From the NCBI GenBank assembly GCA_028868535.1, contig JAGWUH010000024.1:1-55284 (forward strand): a stretch of DNA of 55,284 nt, read 5' to 3'. The translations under genes and the position numbers were made by a program. The notes beneath the pieces are model-generated. The model saw only the letters and a program-made list of their open reading frames with translations. It did not search any database and had not been told where the DNA came from. This DNA comes from Sphingomonadales bacterium. Lineage in GTDB: Bacteria; Pseudomonadota; Alphaproteobacteria; Sphingomonadales; Sphingomonadaceae. How positions within the stretch are numbered: the first letter of the stretch is position 1; the number at the start of each line of letters is the position of its first letter. Below, in pieces: positions 19,505 through 27,197 of the stretch.

Positions 19505-19798
19505 TCATTTCACTGCGAGGACGTGATCGGGGACCGCCATCGCGACCGGGAAGCGGACGGGCTTGCCGTTGAACTCGCCGTGGACATAGGCGCCCTTGAC
19601 GACGAGGCGGAACTCCTTGTCGTCGGCCGTCCCGGCCAGCACCGTTGCCGAGCCGAATTGATTGACTGTGTAGGAATAGGCGACACCGGAGCGGACGAAA
19701 CTCTTGTGCTCCTCGGCGTGTGCGCTTGCCGCGACGCCGAACAAGCCGATGGTCAGCGCGAGGACGCGCGGGGCATTGCGGATTCGATTGGAAAACAT
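19505..19798 (-). CDS. Small secreted hypothetical protein
   Basis: The 97-residue product has a signal peptide (about 1-28, ending ASAHAEE) and a short mature domain of alternating beta-like strands (FVRSGVAYSYTVNQFGSATVLAGTAD...), with no cysteine. It resembles small periplasmic proteins of unknown function common in sphingomonads, but I cannot name the family. I chose ATG 19798 because an AAGGA sequence lies 7 bases upstream; a TTG at 19813 would add five residues. Convergent with thiC. Confidence 0.7.
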   Translation of the reverse strand: MFSNRIRNAPRVLALTIGLFGVAASAHAEEHKSFVRSGVAYSYTVNQFGSATVLAGTADDKEFRLVVKGAYVHGEFNGKPVRFPVAMAVPDHVLAVK

Positions 19799-20015
19799 GG
19801 CAAATTCCTTCAAGTAAACTGAGGAAGTTTGCCCCGGGCATCCGTATGTTGTGCAATGCAGCGTCCGTTATGTTGCGTTGCAACGCAATTGAATTGTCTG
19901 TCGCGGCAATTGCGTTTCGCGCAATGCGAGGACGAGAATGGCATCAGCGGACAAGTGTTGCGCCGCGCGGCGCGACATCGGGATTGCGGAGAACGACAGG
20001 CGCGCGGCCGCCGGA

Positions 20016-20534
20016 TCAGCGCCGGGCGAGTTCCGCCACTGTCGCGGCGAGATCACGCGGGGCGCGGCGCGGAGCCAGGCCACTGCAGGCCCCGAGATAT
20101 TCGACCATCGCCTGGCGGCCGGATGCCGAGAGGTGGACCACCGCCTGGCGCTGGTCCTTGGCATGCGGCTGGCGGACGATCAGGCCTGAATCCATCAGGA
20201 TCGCGATGTAGCGATGCGCTGTTGTCGCAGGGACGTCGGAGGCTAGGCACAGGCTGGTGGTGCTGATGTCCCGGCCGGCATGTTCGGCGATGAACAGCTC
20301 CAGCATCATGCCCCAGGCGGGCTCCCCGAACAGCGAGCGCTTGAAGTACTTGTGGCGCAACTTGCGTTGCGCCCGGATGAACTCCGCCATTTCCACCAGT
20401 TCAGCGGAAATAGCCAAAGGCGCATCCGTGCAATCGAAAGTCATCGGCGAGTTGTCGACGCTGGAATCGCCTTGGCATTCCCCTGCCAATTCCAGCAATT
20501 CCTGTGCGATACGCTTCAGGCGCCTGCGATCCAT
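20016..20534 (-). CDS. MarR-family winged-helix transcriptional regulator
   Basis: This 172-residue protein has a winged helix at about 65-140: DISTTSLCLASDVPATTAHRYIAILMDSGLIVRQ carries the helix-turn-helix and the wing follows with DQRQAVVHLSASGR, the usual MarR DxR wing motif. N-terminal helices (about 1-60) would form the dimer interface. The ligand is unknown. The ATG at 20534 sits immediately after AAGG, so the spacing is poor and the exact start is uncertain. A perfect palindrome TCTACGTAGA lies 50 bases upstream and could be its own operator. Bases 19799-20015 between it and the next gene hold nothing recognised. Confidence 0.8.
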   Translation of the reverse strand: MDRRRLKRIAQELLELAGECQGDSSVDNSPMTFDCTDAPLAISAELVEMAEFIRAQRKLRHKYFKRSLFGEPAWGMMLELFIAEHAGRDISTTSLCLASDVPATTAHRYIAILMDSGLIVRQPHAKDQRQAVVHLSASGRQAMVEYLGACSGLAPRRAPRDLAATVAELARR

Positions 20535-20584
20535 CCTTGATCCCTTTGTCGCCGACCCTGCAAAAGGAGCCTTACGGTAAAACC

Positions 20585-20594
20585 TCTACGTAGA
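20585..20594. promoter_or_regulatory. Candidate MarR operator palindrome
   Basis: TCTACGTAGA is a perfect 10-base palindrome about 50 bases upstream of the MarR-family start codon, in an AT-rich intergenic stretch that also carries two copies of TTGCAAAAAAT (20619-20629 and 20662-20672). Autoregulation is inferred from position only. Confidence 0.3.
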
Positions 20595-20725
20595 ATCCGT
20601 CAATTCAAATTCTGTCTTTTGCAAAAAATTTCATCCGACGTGATAGGTGATCGGCAACGGATTGCAAAAAATCTTTCTTTCAAGTGCGTGTTGGCCTAAA
20701 AGCGAGCAACGACGGGACGAACACG

Positions 20726-20956
20726 ATGCAGCAAGCAGCGGGCGCAGCCACTCTCCTTGATCAACTCCACTCGTGCCTGAAAGTGGTGGATTTGCTCGGT
20801 TTCGCAATGGCCGGGGCATACCTCGAACTGGCCATTCACTGCGTTCAGGAAGAGACGTTCACCGGCGAACCCGGCACCGGCAAGGGCGTGGTGTTCGCAT
20901 CCAAGGATTTCTCCCATCTCGATCGCATGATCGACGAGTTGCCGCTGTTCAACTGA
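20726..20956 (+). CDS. Small hypothetical protein
   Basis: This 76-residue, mildly acidic protein has no signal peptide or transmembrane helix. It has a predicted N-terminal helix pair (LLDQLHSCLKVVDLLGFAMAGAYLELAIHCV) and a short loop-rich tail ending DRMIDELPLFN. I do not recognise a family. The ATG at 20726 was chosen over an upstream in-frame ATG (20684) because the N-terminal extension would lie in the AT-rich promoter region; the ribosome-binding site (GGGACG) is weak. It is followed by the LuxR-type regulator on the same strand, 176 bases away. Confidence 0.55.
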   Translation: MQQAAGAATLLDQLHSCLKVVDLLGFAMAGAYLELAIHCVQEETFTGEPGTGKGVVFASKDFSHLDRMIDELPLFN

Positions 20957-21047
20957 CCCTCCCCGCGTATTCCCGGCAGCTATGCGCGACGCAGATGTGA
21001 CGCGCGCGGCGGCTCGCCCCGCCACGCCCCGACGGGTCGTTCGCCCC

Positions 21048-21080
21048 TAGGTAGTTCTACGGAACCGTCCGGAGACGGTT
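21048..21080. promoter_or_regulatory. Candidate operator region upstream of the LuxR-type regulator
   Basis: TAGGTAGTT (21048-21056) is followed by the perfect inverted repeat AACCGTC-cgga-GACGGTT (21063-21080), 52 bases upstream of the regulator start at 21133. The reverse complement of the 9-mer, AACTACCTA, recurs at 21811-21819 just beyond the same gene. Confidence 0.4.
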
Positions 21081-21132
21081 ACCTAAGTACGATCCGCTAT
21101 CCGTTAACCATGGTTCGGGACGGAGGCCCCTT

Positions 21133-21732
21133 ATGAATGCGAAGGAAACGATCTACCTCATCGATGGCGATTATCGTCGGCGCGCGGCGCTGACCCACTG
21201 CCTGGCGAGCAGCGGCATTCACGTCGAGCCGTTCGAGGACATTTCCGAATTCATGGGGCGCCTGCCGCATGAAGGGCTTCTGGTGGTCCACGACGACGGC
21301 AGCTCGGTACGCCGCCTGCTCGACATGGTGCGGCAAACCGAGTTCTGGCTGCCGGTGATCGGCCTGGCCGAGAATCCCGCGACGCAGATGATCGTCAACG
21401 CCGTGCTGGCGGGGGCGATCGATTATGTCGCCTGGCCGGTGGCGACCGAGGAACTGCTGGCGGTTCTGGCCGAAGCCCGCGCCCGCGCCGAGAAGCTGGC
21501 GCCGATCCGCAGCCGCGAGGTGCGGGCCCGCAGCCGGGTGGATTCGCTGTCGCGCCGCGAGCGCGAGGTGCTTTCCGGCGTGACCACCGGCATGTCCAAC
21601 CGCGCGATCGCCGACCATCTCGGCATCTCGACGCGGACGGTGGAGATCCACCGCGCCAACATGCTGACCAAGATGAACGCCACCAGCACCAGCGAAGCCG
21701 TGCGGATCGCCTGCGAGGCGCAATTCGCGTGA
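21133..21732 (+). CDS. LuxR/FixJ-type transcriptional regulator with an atypical receiver domain
   Basis: This 199-residue protein has a receiver-like domain (about 1-115) and a LuxR-type helix-turn-helix (about 133-197, starting LSRREREVLSGVTTG). In the receiver the acidic pair is Asp11/Asp13, and the phosphoacceptor region reads HDD at 53-55. The conserved lysine of the xKP motif is Trp101 (VAWPV). Phosphorylation as in FixJ is therefore doubtful, and it may be a pseudo-receiver responding to another signal. No histidine kinase gene is in the window. Inverted repeats upstream (21048-21080) suggest autoregulation. Confidence 0.82.
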   Translation: MNAKETIYLIDGDYRRRAALTHCLASSGIHVEPFEDISEFMGRLPHEGLLVVHDDGSSVRRLLDMVRQTEFWLPVIGLAENPATQMIVNAVLAGAIDYVAWPVATEELLAVLAEARARAEKLAPIRSREVRARSRVDSLSRREREVLSGVTTGMSNRAIADHLGISTRTVEIHRANMLTKMNATSTSEAVRIACEAQFA

Positions 21733-21848
21733 TCGGGGAAGGTTGAGGGCGTTCGGCAGGACCGGAGCGTGCTGGCACATTCGGTGAAGCCGGAGCGCCC
21801 TCACCCGGACAACTACCTATTGAATATGAAGATTGGCTTAACCGCCGT

Positions 21849-22898
21849 TTACCGTGATTCGTCCGCGCGCCACCGCGCGCGCAGGACGCGCGGCGGTTGG
21901 CCGAACCAGCGGTTGCAGGCGCGCGTCAGCGCAGAGGCCTCCGAATAGCCGAGAAGTTCGGCAAGGCGAAGCAGCGACATGCCCGGATCGGGCAGGTAAC
22001 GGCGCAGCAGGTCGCGGCGCACTTCGTCGCGGATCTGCTCGAGTGCCGCGCCTTCCTCGGCCAGGCGGCGCTGCAGCGTGCGCGGATGCATCGCCAGTGC
22101 CGCCGCCACCGTCTCCAGGCTGTAGCGCCCTTCCACCAGCAGCCGTTCGACCGTGGCGCGCACGCGCTGCGCCAGCGCCGGGACCGCCGGCGGGCTCTCG
22201 CGCGCAATGTAGCTGGTGGCGAGTTCGTAAAGCCAGGGATCGGTGTCGGCCAGCGCGATGCCGAGGTCGGCGGCTTCGAACAGCAGGCCGGTCATCGCCT
22301 TGCCGAAGCGCACCGGACAGCCGAGGAACGCACGATAGGTCGCCGGGCTCGCTTGCGGCGCGTGCATGAACCAGGCTTCACGCGGGCGGACGCGGCCGTT
22401 GCCCAGGGTCTGGACGTGATGGAGCAGCAGGGTGAGGCCATGCTCCAGCACCTGGCGCTGACCGCCTGCCGGGCCGGGCGCGATCACCGTGAAGCGGAGG
22501 AAGGCGGTACGCTGCTCGCGGTCGAACTCCAGGCTCATCGTCGTGCCGCTGGTCGCCGCGGTGGTGTGGGCTGCCGCGTAGGAGAGCGCCGCGCCCAGCG
22601 TCTGCGAATGCCGCATCGCGACGTAGAGCGGCCCGCTGGCGCCGCCACGGCCCTGGATCGCGGCCAGCCGCATCCCGAAATCGGGGCAGGACAAAGACCG
22701 CGCGGCGCGCTCCAGCAGAGCCGCCATCGCCGCGAACGGGACCAGGGCGTGGCGGTCGGCGAGCGCGTCCGGATCGATCCGCGCCGCCGCGAGCAGGCCG
22801 GCGGCATCCCCCCCGAGCGCGGCGATCAGGCGATCGACCCCGCGCAGCAGTTCGATCTGCATCATCGCCAGCGGCGCCGGATCGGGACTTTCGGACAT
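21849..22898 (-). CDS. AraC-family transcriptional regulator (arabinose-binding-domain type)
   Basis: This 349-residue regulator has an N-terminal Arabinose_bd-type ligand domain (about 15-200) and a C-terminal AraC helix-turn-helix pair (about 245-340, including SLETVAAALAMHPRTLQRRLAEEG and RLAELLGYSEASALTRACNRWFG). The arrangement matches OruR/MmsR-like AraC regulators, often of catabolic genes. The ATG at 22898 is preferred, as earlier in-frame starts would extend it into the divergent tetR promoter. Divergent from a TetR gene with 114 bases between them. The inducer is unknown; the GMC oxidoreductase is a possible target. Confidence 0.85.
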   Translation of the reverse strand: MSESPDPAPLAMMQIELLRGVDRLIAALGGDAAGLLAAARIDPDALADRHALVPFAAMAALLERAARSLSCPDFGMRLAAIQGRGGASGPLYVAMRHSQTLGAALSYAAAHTTAATSGTTMSLEFDREQRTAFLRFTVIAPGPAGGQRQVLEHGLTLLLHHVQTLGNGRVRPREAWFMHAPQASPATYRAFLGCPVRFGKAMTGLLFEAADLGIALADTDPWLYELATSYIARESPPAVPALAQRVRATVERLLVEGRYSLETVAAALAMHPRTLQRRLAEEGAALEQIRDEVRRDLLRRYLPDPGMSLLRLAELLGYSEASALTRACNRWFGQPPRVLRARWRADESR

Positions 22899-22980
22899 GG
22901 GAAGCGCTTTGCCCCCGGCCGGGCGGTGCCGCAAGCGGACATGGAACGGCGCTGCGGTGTTGTTGCCCGGACCGTTCTGC

Positions 22981-22996
22981 CGTACGGACCGGTACG
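22981..22996. promoter_or_regulatory. Candidate TetR operator
   Basis: CGTACggaccgGTACG is an inverted repeat with 5-base arms and a 6-base centre, 16 bases before the tetR start codon, in the araC-tetR divergent promoter region. Position favours TetR autoregulation. Confidence 0.4.
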
Positions 22997-23012
22997 ACAT
23001 GGGGACGAAGCG

Positions 23013-23696
23013 ATGAGCGCTGGCGATCAGGCAAGGGTGGCGGCGAAGGTGGCGGCCAGGGTGGCAGCGCCGCGCCGCAGCCCCGGCCGACCGACCCGCG
23101 AACAGGCGATCGAGCGCGACCGCGAGCTGCTCGACACCGCGCTCGACCTGTTTCTCGAACATGGCTTCGAGGGCACCAGCATTGACGCCATCACCGCCGC
23201 CGTGGGCATGGCGAAGAGGACGATCTACAGCCGTTACGAGGACAAGCGCGGGCTGTTCCGCGCGGCGCTGCAGCGCGCGATCGACGAGTGGATCCTGCCG
23301 ACGGACCGGCTGGCGGCGGCGGAAGGCCCCGACCTCGAGGCCTCGCTGGTGGCCATCGGCGGCCTGCTGATCGAAAACATCCTCTCGCGCGAAGGACTGC
23401 GGCTGTTGCAGATCACCAACGCCGAAGCCCGCCGGCTGCCGGGACTGGGGCCATGGACCAGCCATCTCGGCACCGATCCGACGCTGGCGTTCCTGGCCGA
23501 GCTGTTCGCGCGCCGCGTGCCCGGGCTGGATCCGGCACGGACCGGCGACGCGGCTCTGTCGTTCCTGCAGCTGGTGGTCGGCGGACCCGCGACCTCGGCA
23601 GCGTGGGGGCAGGAAATCCCCGCCGGCGAGCTGCACCAGCGCACGGCCTTCAACGTGCGCCTGTTCCTCCGCGGGATCGCCGACTTCCAGGCCTGA
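23013..23696 (+). CDS. TetR-family transcriptional regulator
   Basis: This 227-residue regulator has a basic N-terminal tail (RRSPGRPTREQA) leading into a TetR helix-turn-helix (about 35-85: FLEHGFEGTSIDAITAAVGMAKRTIYSRYEDKRGLF) and a C-terminal ligand/dimer domain of the TetR_C type. A GGGGACG Shine-Dalgarno sequence precedes the ATG at 23013. It lies 112 bases upstream of the GMC oxidoreductase on the same strand and probably controls it and itself through the inverted repeat at 22981-22996. The ligand is unknown. Confidence 0.88.
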   Translation: MSAGDQARVAAKVAARVAAPRRSPGRPTREQAIERDRELLDTALDLFLEHGFEGTSIDAITAAVGMAKRTIYSRYEDKRGLFRAALQRAIDEWILPTDRLAAAEGPDLEASLVAIGGLLIENILSREGLRLLQITNAEARRLPGLGPWTSHLGTDPTLAFLAELFARRVPGLDPARTGDAALSFLQLVVGGPATSAAWGQEIPAGELHQRTAFNVRLFLRGIADFQA

Positions 23697-23808
23697 GCGA
23701 TGCCGTCTTTTCACGCGGGGATTTGCGCGGCATAGTCGCGCAAGGCGAAAATAAGTTCGCTATCGGGAATAACCGCCGGTCACGCCGGCGCCGGGGGAGT
23801 CCATCCGC

Positions 23809-25407
23809 ATGACAGTTGAATCGGCCGACTACGTGATCGTCGGGGGCGGCAGCGCCGGCTGCGTCCTGGCCAGCCGGCTTTCCGAAGATCCGGCGAACCG
23901 CGTGGTGCTGATCGAGGCCGGGGGGCGATCGGACAGCTTCATGCACCGGATGCCGGCCGGCGGCATGAAGAAGATGTTCACGCCCGAGGCCGACTGGTGC
24001 CACGTCACCGAGCCCGATCCCTCGCTGAATGGCAGGCGCGGCTCGTGGAACGCCGGACGCCTGCTCGGCGGCGGCTCCGCGATCAACGGCATGATCTACA
24101 TTCGCGGCGACCGCAGCGACTACGACGATTGGGCGCACGCGCTCGGCTGCGAGGGCTGGTCGTGGGACGAGGTGCTGCCCTACTTCCTCAAGTCAGAAGG
24201 CTATGCCGGCACGCCCGACCAGACCCACGGCGCGCATGGGCCGCTGGGCGTGGACAAGCCCGGCCTGACTCACCCCTTGACCCGCGTGTTCCTCGACGCT
24301 TGCGAGGAGTTCGGGCTGCGCCGCGTGCCCGATTATTGCGCCGGCGACGTCGACGGCGCGTTCGAGATGCTGTGCACGCAGCGCGACGGCCAGCGCTCGA
24401 GCGCGGCGCTGGCGTTCCTGAAGGCGGCCGAGCGTCGCCCGAACCTGACGATCGTGACCGGCGCGGTGGCGGACAAGGTGGTGATCGAGCAAGGTCGCGC
24501 CACCGGGGTGCGCTATGTCCGCGCCGGTGTCGCGCATGTCGTCGGCGCCGCGCGCGAGGTGATCGTCAGCGCCGGGGCGCTGACTTCGCCCGCGGTACTG
24601 ATGCGATCCGGCATCGGCCCGGCAGCGGAGCTTGCCGAACATGGCATCGCGGTGGTGGTGGACGCGCCCGAGGTCGGGCGCAACCTGCAGGAGCACGCCA
24701 GCTTCCAGTCGACTTTCGAGGTCGATGTGCCGACCTACAACACCATGATGAAGCCGCTGCGGCTAGCGTTCGAGTTTCTGCGCTACCTGGTGACGCGGCG
24801 CGGGCTGATGGCGATCATTCCGGTGGAAGCGATGGCCTATCTGCGATCGCGACCGGAGCTGGAGCGGCCCGATGTCAAGCTCTCGTTCGGGCTGATGATC
24901 CACGACATGGCCAAACGCAAACCGCACGAGAAGCCCGGCGTGGTGGTATTCGCCAACGTCGCCAAGCCGAAGAGCCGGGGCGAGATCCGCCTGCGCAGCG
25001 CCGATCCGCTGGCCAAGCCGGTGATCGACCATCGCCTGCTCGGCGCGGACGAGGACGTCGCGGCGCTGATCGCGGGGGTGAAGCAGGTGCAGGAGATGTT
25101 CCGCGTGCCCGCCTGGCGCAAGCGGGTACGCGGACCGATCTCGCCCGAGCCGTTGCCGCGGACCGACGCCGAGTGGGAACAGCGCCTGCGCAGCGAATGC
25201 GGCATCGGCTACCACCCGGTCGGCACCTGCCGGATGGGCGGGGACGCGGCCTCGGTGGTCGACCCGCGACTGCGGGTAAGGGGCGTTGCGGGCTTGCGCG
25301 TTGCCGATGCCTCGATCATGCCGATCATGCCGGCGGCGAACACCAATGCCCCGGCGATCATGGTCGGCGAGAAGGCGGCGGCGATGATCCTGGAAGACGC
25401 ACGCTGA
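23809..25407 (+). CDS. GMC-family FAD-dependent oxidoreductase (choline/alcohol dehydrogenase-like)
   Basis: This 532-residue flavoprotein has the N-terminal Rossmann motif [13 protein letters not shown] (about 12-24), the GMC signature around [16 protein letters not shown], and the C-terminal catalytic region [10 protein letters not shown] with the partner [15 protein letters not shown]. It would oxidise a primary alcohol to an aldehyde, with an electron acceptor not readable from sequence. The ATG at 23809 follows GGGGGAG. It forms a local module with the divergent AraC/TetR regulators; the HPP membrane gene follows 13 bases later. Confidence 0.9.
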   Translation: MTVESADYVIVGGGSAGCVLASRLSEDPANRVVLIEAGGRSDSFMHRMPAGGMKKMFTPEADWCHVTEPDPSLNGRRGSWNAGRLLGGGSAINGMIYIRGDRSDYDDWAHALGCEGWSWDEVLPYFLKSEGYAGTPDQTHGAHGPLGVDKPGLTHPLTRVFLDACEEFGLRRVPDYCAGDVDGAFEMLCTQRDGQRSSAALAFLKAAERRPNLTIVTGAVADKVVIEQGRATGVRYVRAGVAHVVGAAREVIVSAGALTSPAVLMRSGIGPAAELAEHGIAVVVDAPEVGRNLQEHASFQSTFEVDVPTYNTMMKPLRLAFEFLRYLVTRRGLMAIIPVEAMAYLRSRPELERPDVKLSFGLMIHDMAKRKPHEKPGVVVFANVAKPKSRGEIRLRSADPLAKPVIDHRLLGADEDVAALIAGVKQVQEMFRVPAWRKRVRGPISPEPLPRTDAEWEQRLRSECGIGYHPVGTCRMGGDAASVVDPRLRVRGVAGLRVADASIMPIMPAANTNAPAIMVGEKAAAMILEDAR

Positions 25408-25420
25408 GGATTTCTCCCCG

Positions 25421-26071
25421 ATGTCGATGACCGATACCCCCGCCTGGCGGCGCAACGTGGGCGGGGCGTTGGGGGCGCTGATCGGCATTGCCGTGGTCGG
25501 CGCGGCCTCGCGCGCGCTGATGCAGGCGGCGCCGGCACTCGCGCCGCCGGGCACCGCCTGGCTGATCGCGCCGCTGGGTGCGTCGGCAGTGATCCTGTTC
25601 CTGCTGCCCGCCAGCCCGCTGGCGCAGCCCTGGCCCGCGTTCGGCAGCCAGTTGATCGCGGCGGCGGTGGGCCTGGCGATGGCACGGTCGGGCTGCGATC
25701 CGGCGCTGGCCGCGGGCCTGGCAGTGGGCCTGACGGCGGCGCTGATGCTGCCGACGCGGACGCTGCATCCGCCGGCCGGTGGCACGGCGGTGATGATGGC
25801 GCTGGCCGGGCCGCCCATCCTGCGCGCCGGCTGGGGCTTCCTGGCGGTGCCGGTGGCGGTGAATTGCGCGCTGCTGGTGCTGGCGGCGCTGGCGTGGAAC
25901 CGCATGACCGGGCACCAGTATCCGCACCACCCGGCACCGCCGCCGCCGGCACCGGGCCCGACGCTCGCGGATTTCCAGGCAGTGCTCGACACGTGGGAAG
26001 ACAACATCGACGTGAGCGCCGAGGACTTGCTGGCTCTGAACCGGGCGGCGCAGGCGCGGGCGACCGGCTGA
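25421..26071 (+). CDS. HPP-family membrane protein
   Basis: This 216-residue protein has about five hydrophobic helices and the family motif HPPAGGTAVMMAL near 112-124, preceded by TLHPP. Some HPP members take part in nitrite transport; others are uncharacterised. The C terminus (about 165-216) is soluble, Pro- and Asp-rich. The start ATG at 25421 lies after GAGGATTTCTCCCCG. Only 13 bases separate it from the GMC gene, so it is probably co-transcribed, although no functional link is evident. Confidence 0.85.
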   Translation: MSMTDTPAWRRNVGGALGALIGIAVVGAASRALMQAAPALAPPGTAWLIAPLGASAVILFLLPASPLAQPWPAFGSQLIAAAVGLAMARSGCDPALAAGLAVGLTAALMLPTRTLHPPAGGTAVMMALAGPPILRAGWGFLAVPVAVNCALLVLAALAWNRMTGHQYPHHPAPPPPAPGPTLADFQAVLDTWEDNIDVSAEDLLALNRAAQARATG

Positions 26072-26097
26072 CCGGACGAACCCGGGACACCCGGGCC

Positions 26098-26128
26098 GGC
26101 GACGGAGATTGGCGCGCCCGGCAGGATT
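26098..26128. repeat. Direct repeat of the 3' end of tRNA-Arg (attachment-site-like scar)
   Basis: These 31 bases are identical to 26223-26253, which include the 3' end of the tRNA-Arg gene and 12 bases beyond it. The two copies start 125 bases apart. Duplicated tRNA 3' ends are the classic trace of integrase-mediated insertion, but no integrase lies between or beside them. Confidence 0.75.
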
Positions 26129-26150
26129 GGTGAAGCTACGCTTCACCCTC
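26129..26150. other. Small hairpin next to the tRNA-derived repeat
   Basis: GGTGAAGC-tac-GCTTCACC is a perfect 8-bp stem with a 3-base loop. On the minus strand it lies downstream of tRNA-Arg and could end or process that transcript. Confidence 0.4.
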
Positions 26151-26234
26151 TGCGCGCCTCCGGCGCTCCGAGTCCGATGTTCGCTTCCCTTGTGGGCCCG
26201 CCCATCTCCGCCGCCCCTGCGGGGCGACGGAGAT

Positions 26235-26311
26235 TGGCGCGCCCGGCAGGATTCGAACCTGCGGCCCCAAGCTTAGAAGGCTCGTGCTCTATCCAACTGA
26301 GCTACGGGCGC
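26235..26311 (-). tRNA. tRNA-Arg (anticodon TCT)
   Basis: This 77-base cloverleaf on the minus strand has a 7-bp acceptor stem (GCGCCCG with CGGGCGC), a D arm GCTCAGTTGGATAGAGC, an anticodon loop CTTCTAA with anticodon TCT, a T arm GCAGGTTCGAATCCTGC and an encoded CCA. Its 3' end is duplicated at 26098-26128. Confidence 0.97.
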
Positions 26312-26372
26312 GCGCGGGGTTTCCATAAGCGCGACTTGCACGGCGCGCAAACGGCGTTACGCAGGGCACACC

Positions 26373-27170
26373 ATGAACCAGCCGCACCCCCACGCCCTCA
26401 CCCGCCTCGACGGCAACGCCGGCGCGCGGCGGCACTTCCGCTATTTCGACTACATGCTGGCCGCGTTCGTCGCGATCCTGCTGCTGTCGAACCTGATCGG
26501 CGCCGCCAAGACCGCGGAGATCGGCGGCCACAAGTTCGGCGCCGGAATCCTGTTCTTCCCGATCAGCTACATCCTCGGCGACGTGCTGACCGAGGTCTAT
26601 GGCTATGCCAATGCCCGGCGCTGCGTGTGGGCCGGGTTCTTCGCGCAGCTGTTCATGGCGTTCATGAGCATCGTCGTCGTCGCCATGCCGCAGGCGGCGG
26701 ACTGGGGCTGCGCCGCCAGTGGCGATCCCGCGTTCGCCGGCGTCCTGCAGGCGCACAATGCCGGTTTCATCTGCCAGGCGACGTACGTCTCGGTGTTCGG
26801 CAGCACGGTGCGCATCGTCGCCGCGTCGGTCACCGCGTTCTGGGTCGGCGAGTTCGTCAACTCGTTCGTGCTCGCGAAGATGAAGATCTGGACCGGCGGC
26901 AAGCACTTGTGGACGCGCACCTGGGGATCGACCATCTGCGGACAGGCGGCGGACAGCCTGCTGTTCTATCCGCTGGCGTTCTATGGCGTTTGGACGACGG
27001 AAGACGTGCTGACCGTGCTGGTGACCAACTGGGCGCTGAAGGTGCTGTGGGAGATCCTGCTGACGCCGGCGACATATGCGGTGGTCGGCTTCCTCAAGAG
27101 CCGCGAGGGCGTCGACGTGTTCGACGACGGCACCGCGTTCTCGCCGTTCGCCAAGGCCCCGGCGGTCTGA
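26373..27170 (+). CDS. yhhQ: Queuosine precursor (preQ0/preQ1) transporter, YhhQ family
   Basis: This 265-residue inner-membrane protein has about six hydrophobic helices and the YhhQ/VUT-1 features: an N-terminal helix with LLLSNLIGAAKTAEIGG, FPISYILGDVLTEVYGYANARR and the late segment WTRTWGSTICGQAADSLLFYPLAFYG. It imports a 7-deazaguanine precursor for the queuosine modification of tRNA. The length is somewhat longer than E. coli YhhQ owing to an N-terminal tail. It lies directly downstream of tRNA-Arg (opposite strand) and 27 bases before recF. Confidence 0.9.
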   Translation: MNQPHPHALTRLDGNAGARRHFRYFDYMLAAFVAILLLSNLIGAAKTAEIGGHKFGAGILFFPISYILGDVLTEVYGYANARRCVWAGFFAQLFMAFMSIVVVAMPQAADWGCAASGDPAFAGVLQAHNAGFICQATYVSVFGSTVRIVAASVTAFWVGEFVNSFVLAKMKIWTGGKHLWTRTWGSTICGQAADSLLFYPLAFYGVWTTEDVLTVLVTNWALKVLWEILLTPATYAVVGFLKSREGVDVFDDGTAFSPFAKAPAV

Positions 27171-27197
27171 GCGCAGCGCCGCCGGACTGATGGCATC

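Noticed and set aside
20619..20672. TTGCAAAAAAT direct repeats as a replication or phage element
   Set aside because: Only two copies 43 bases apart in an AT-rich promoter gap; no DnaA boxes or phage genes around.
21061..21083. An EcfG-type general stress promoter (GGAAC spacer CGTT)
   Set aside because: GGAAC is present at 21061-21065 but no CGTT occurs at the required spacing of 16-17 bases.
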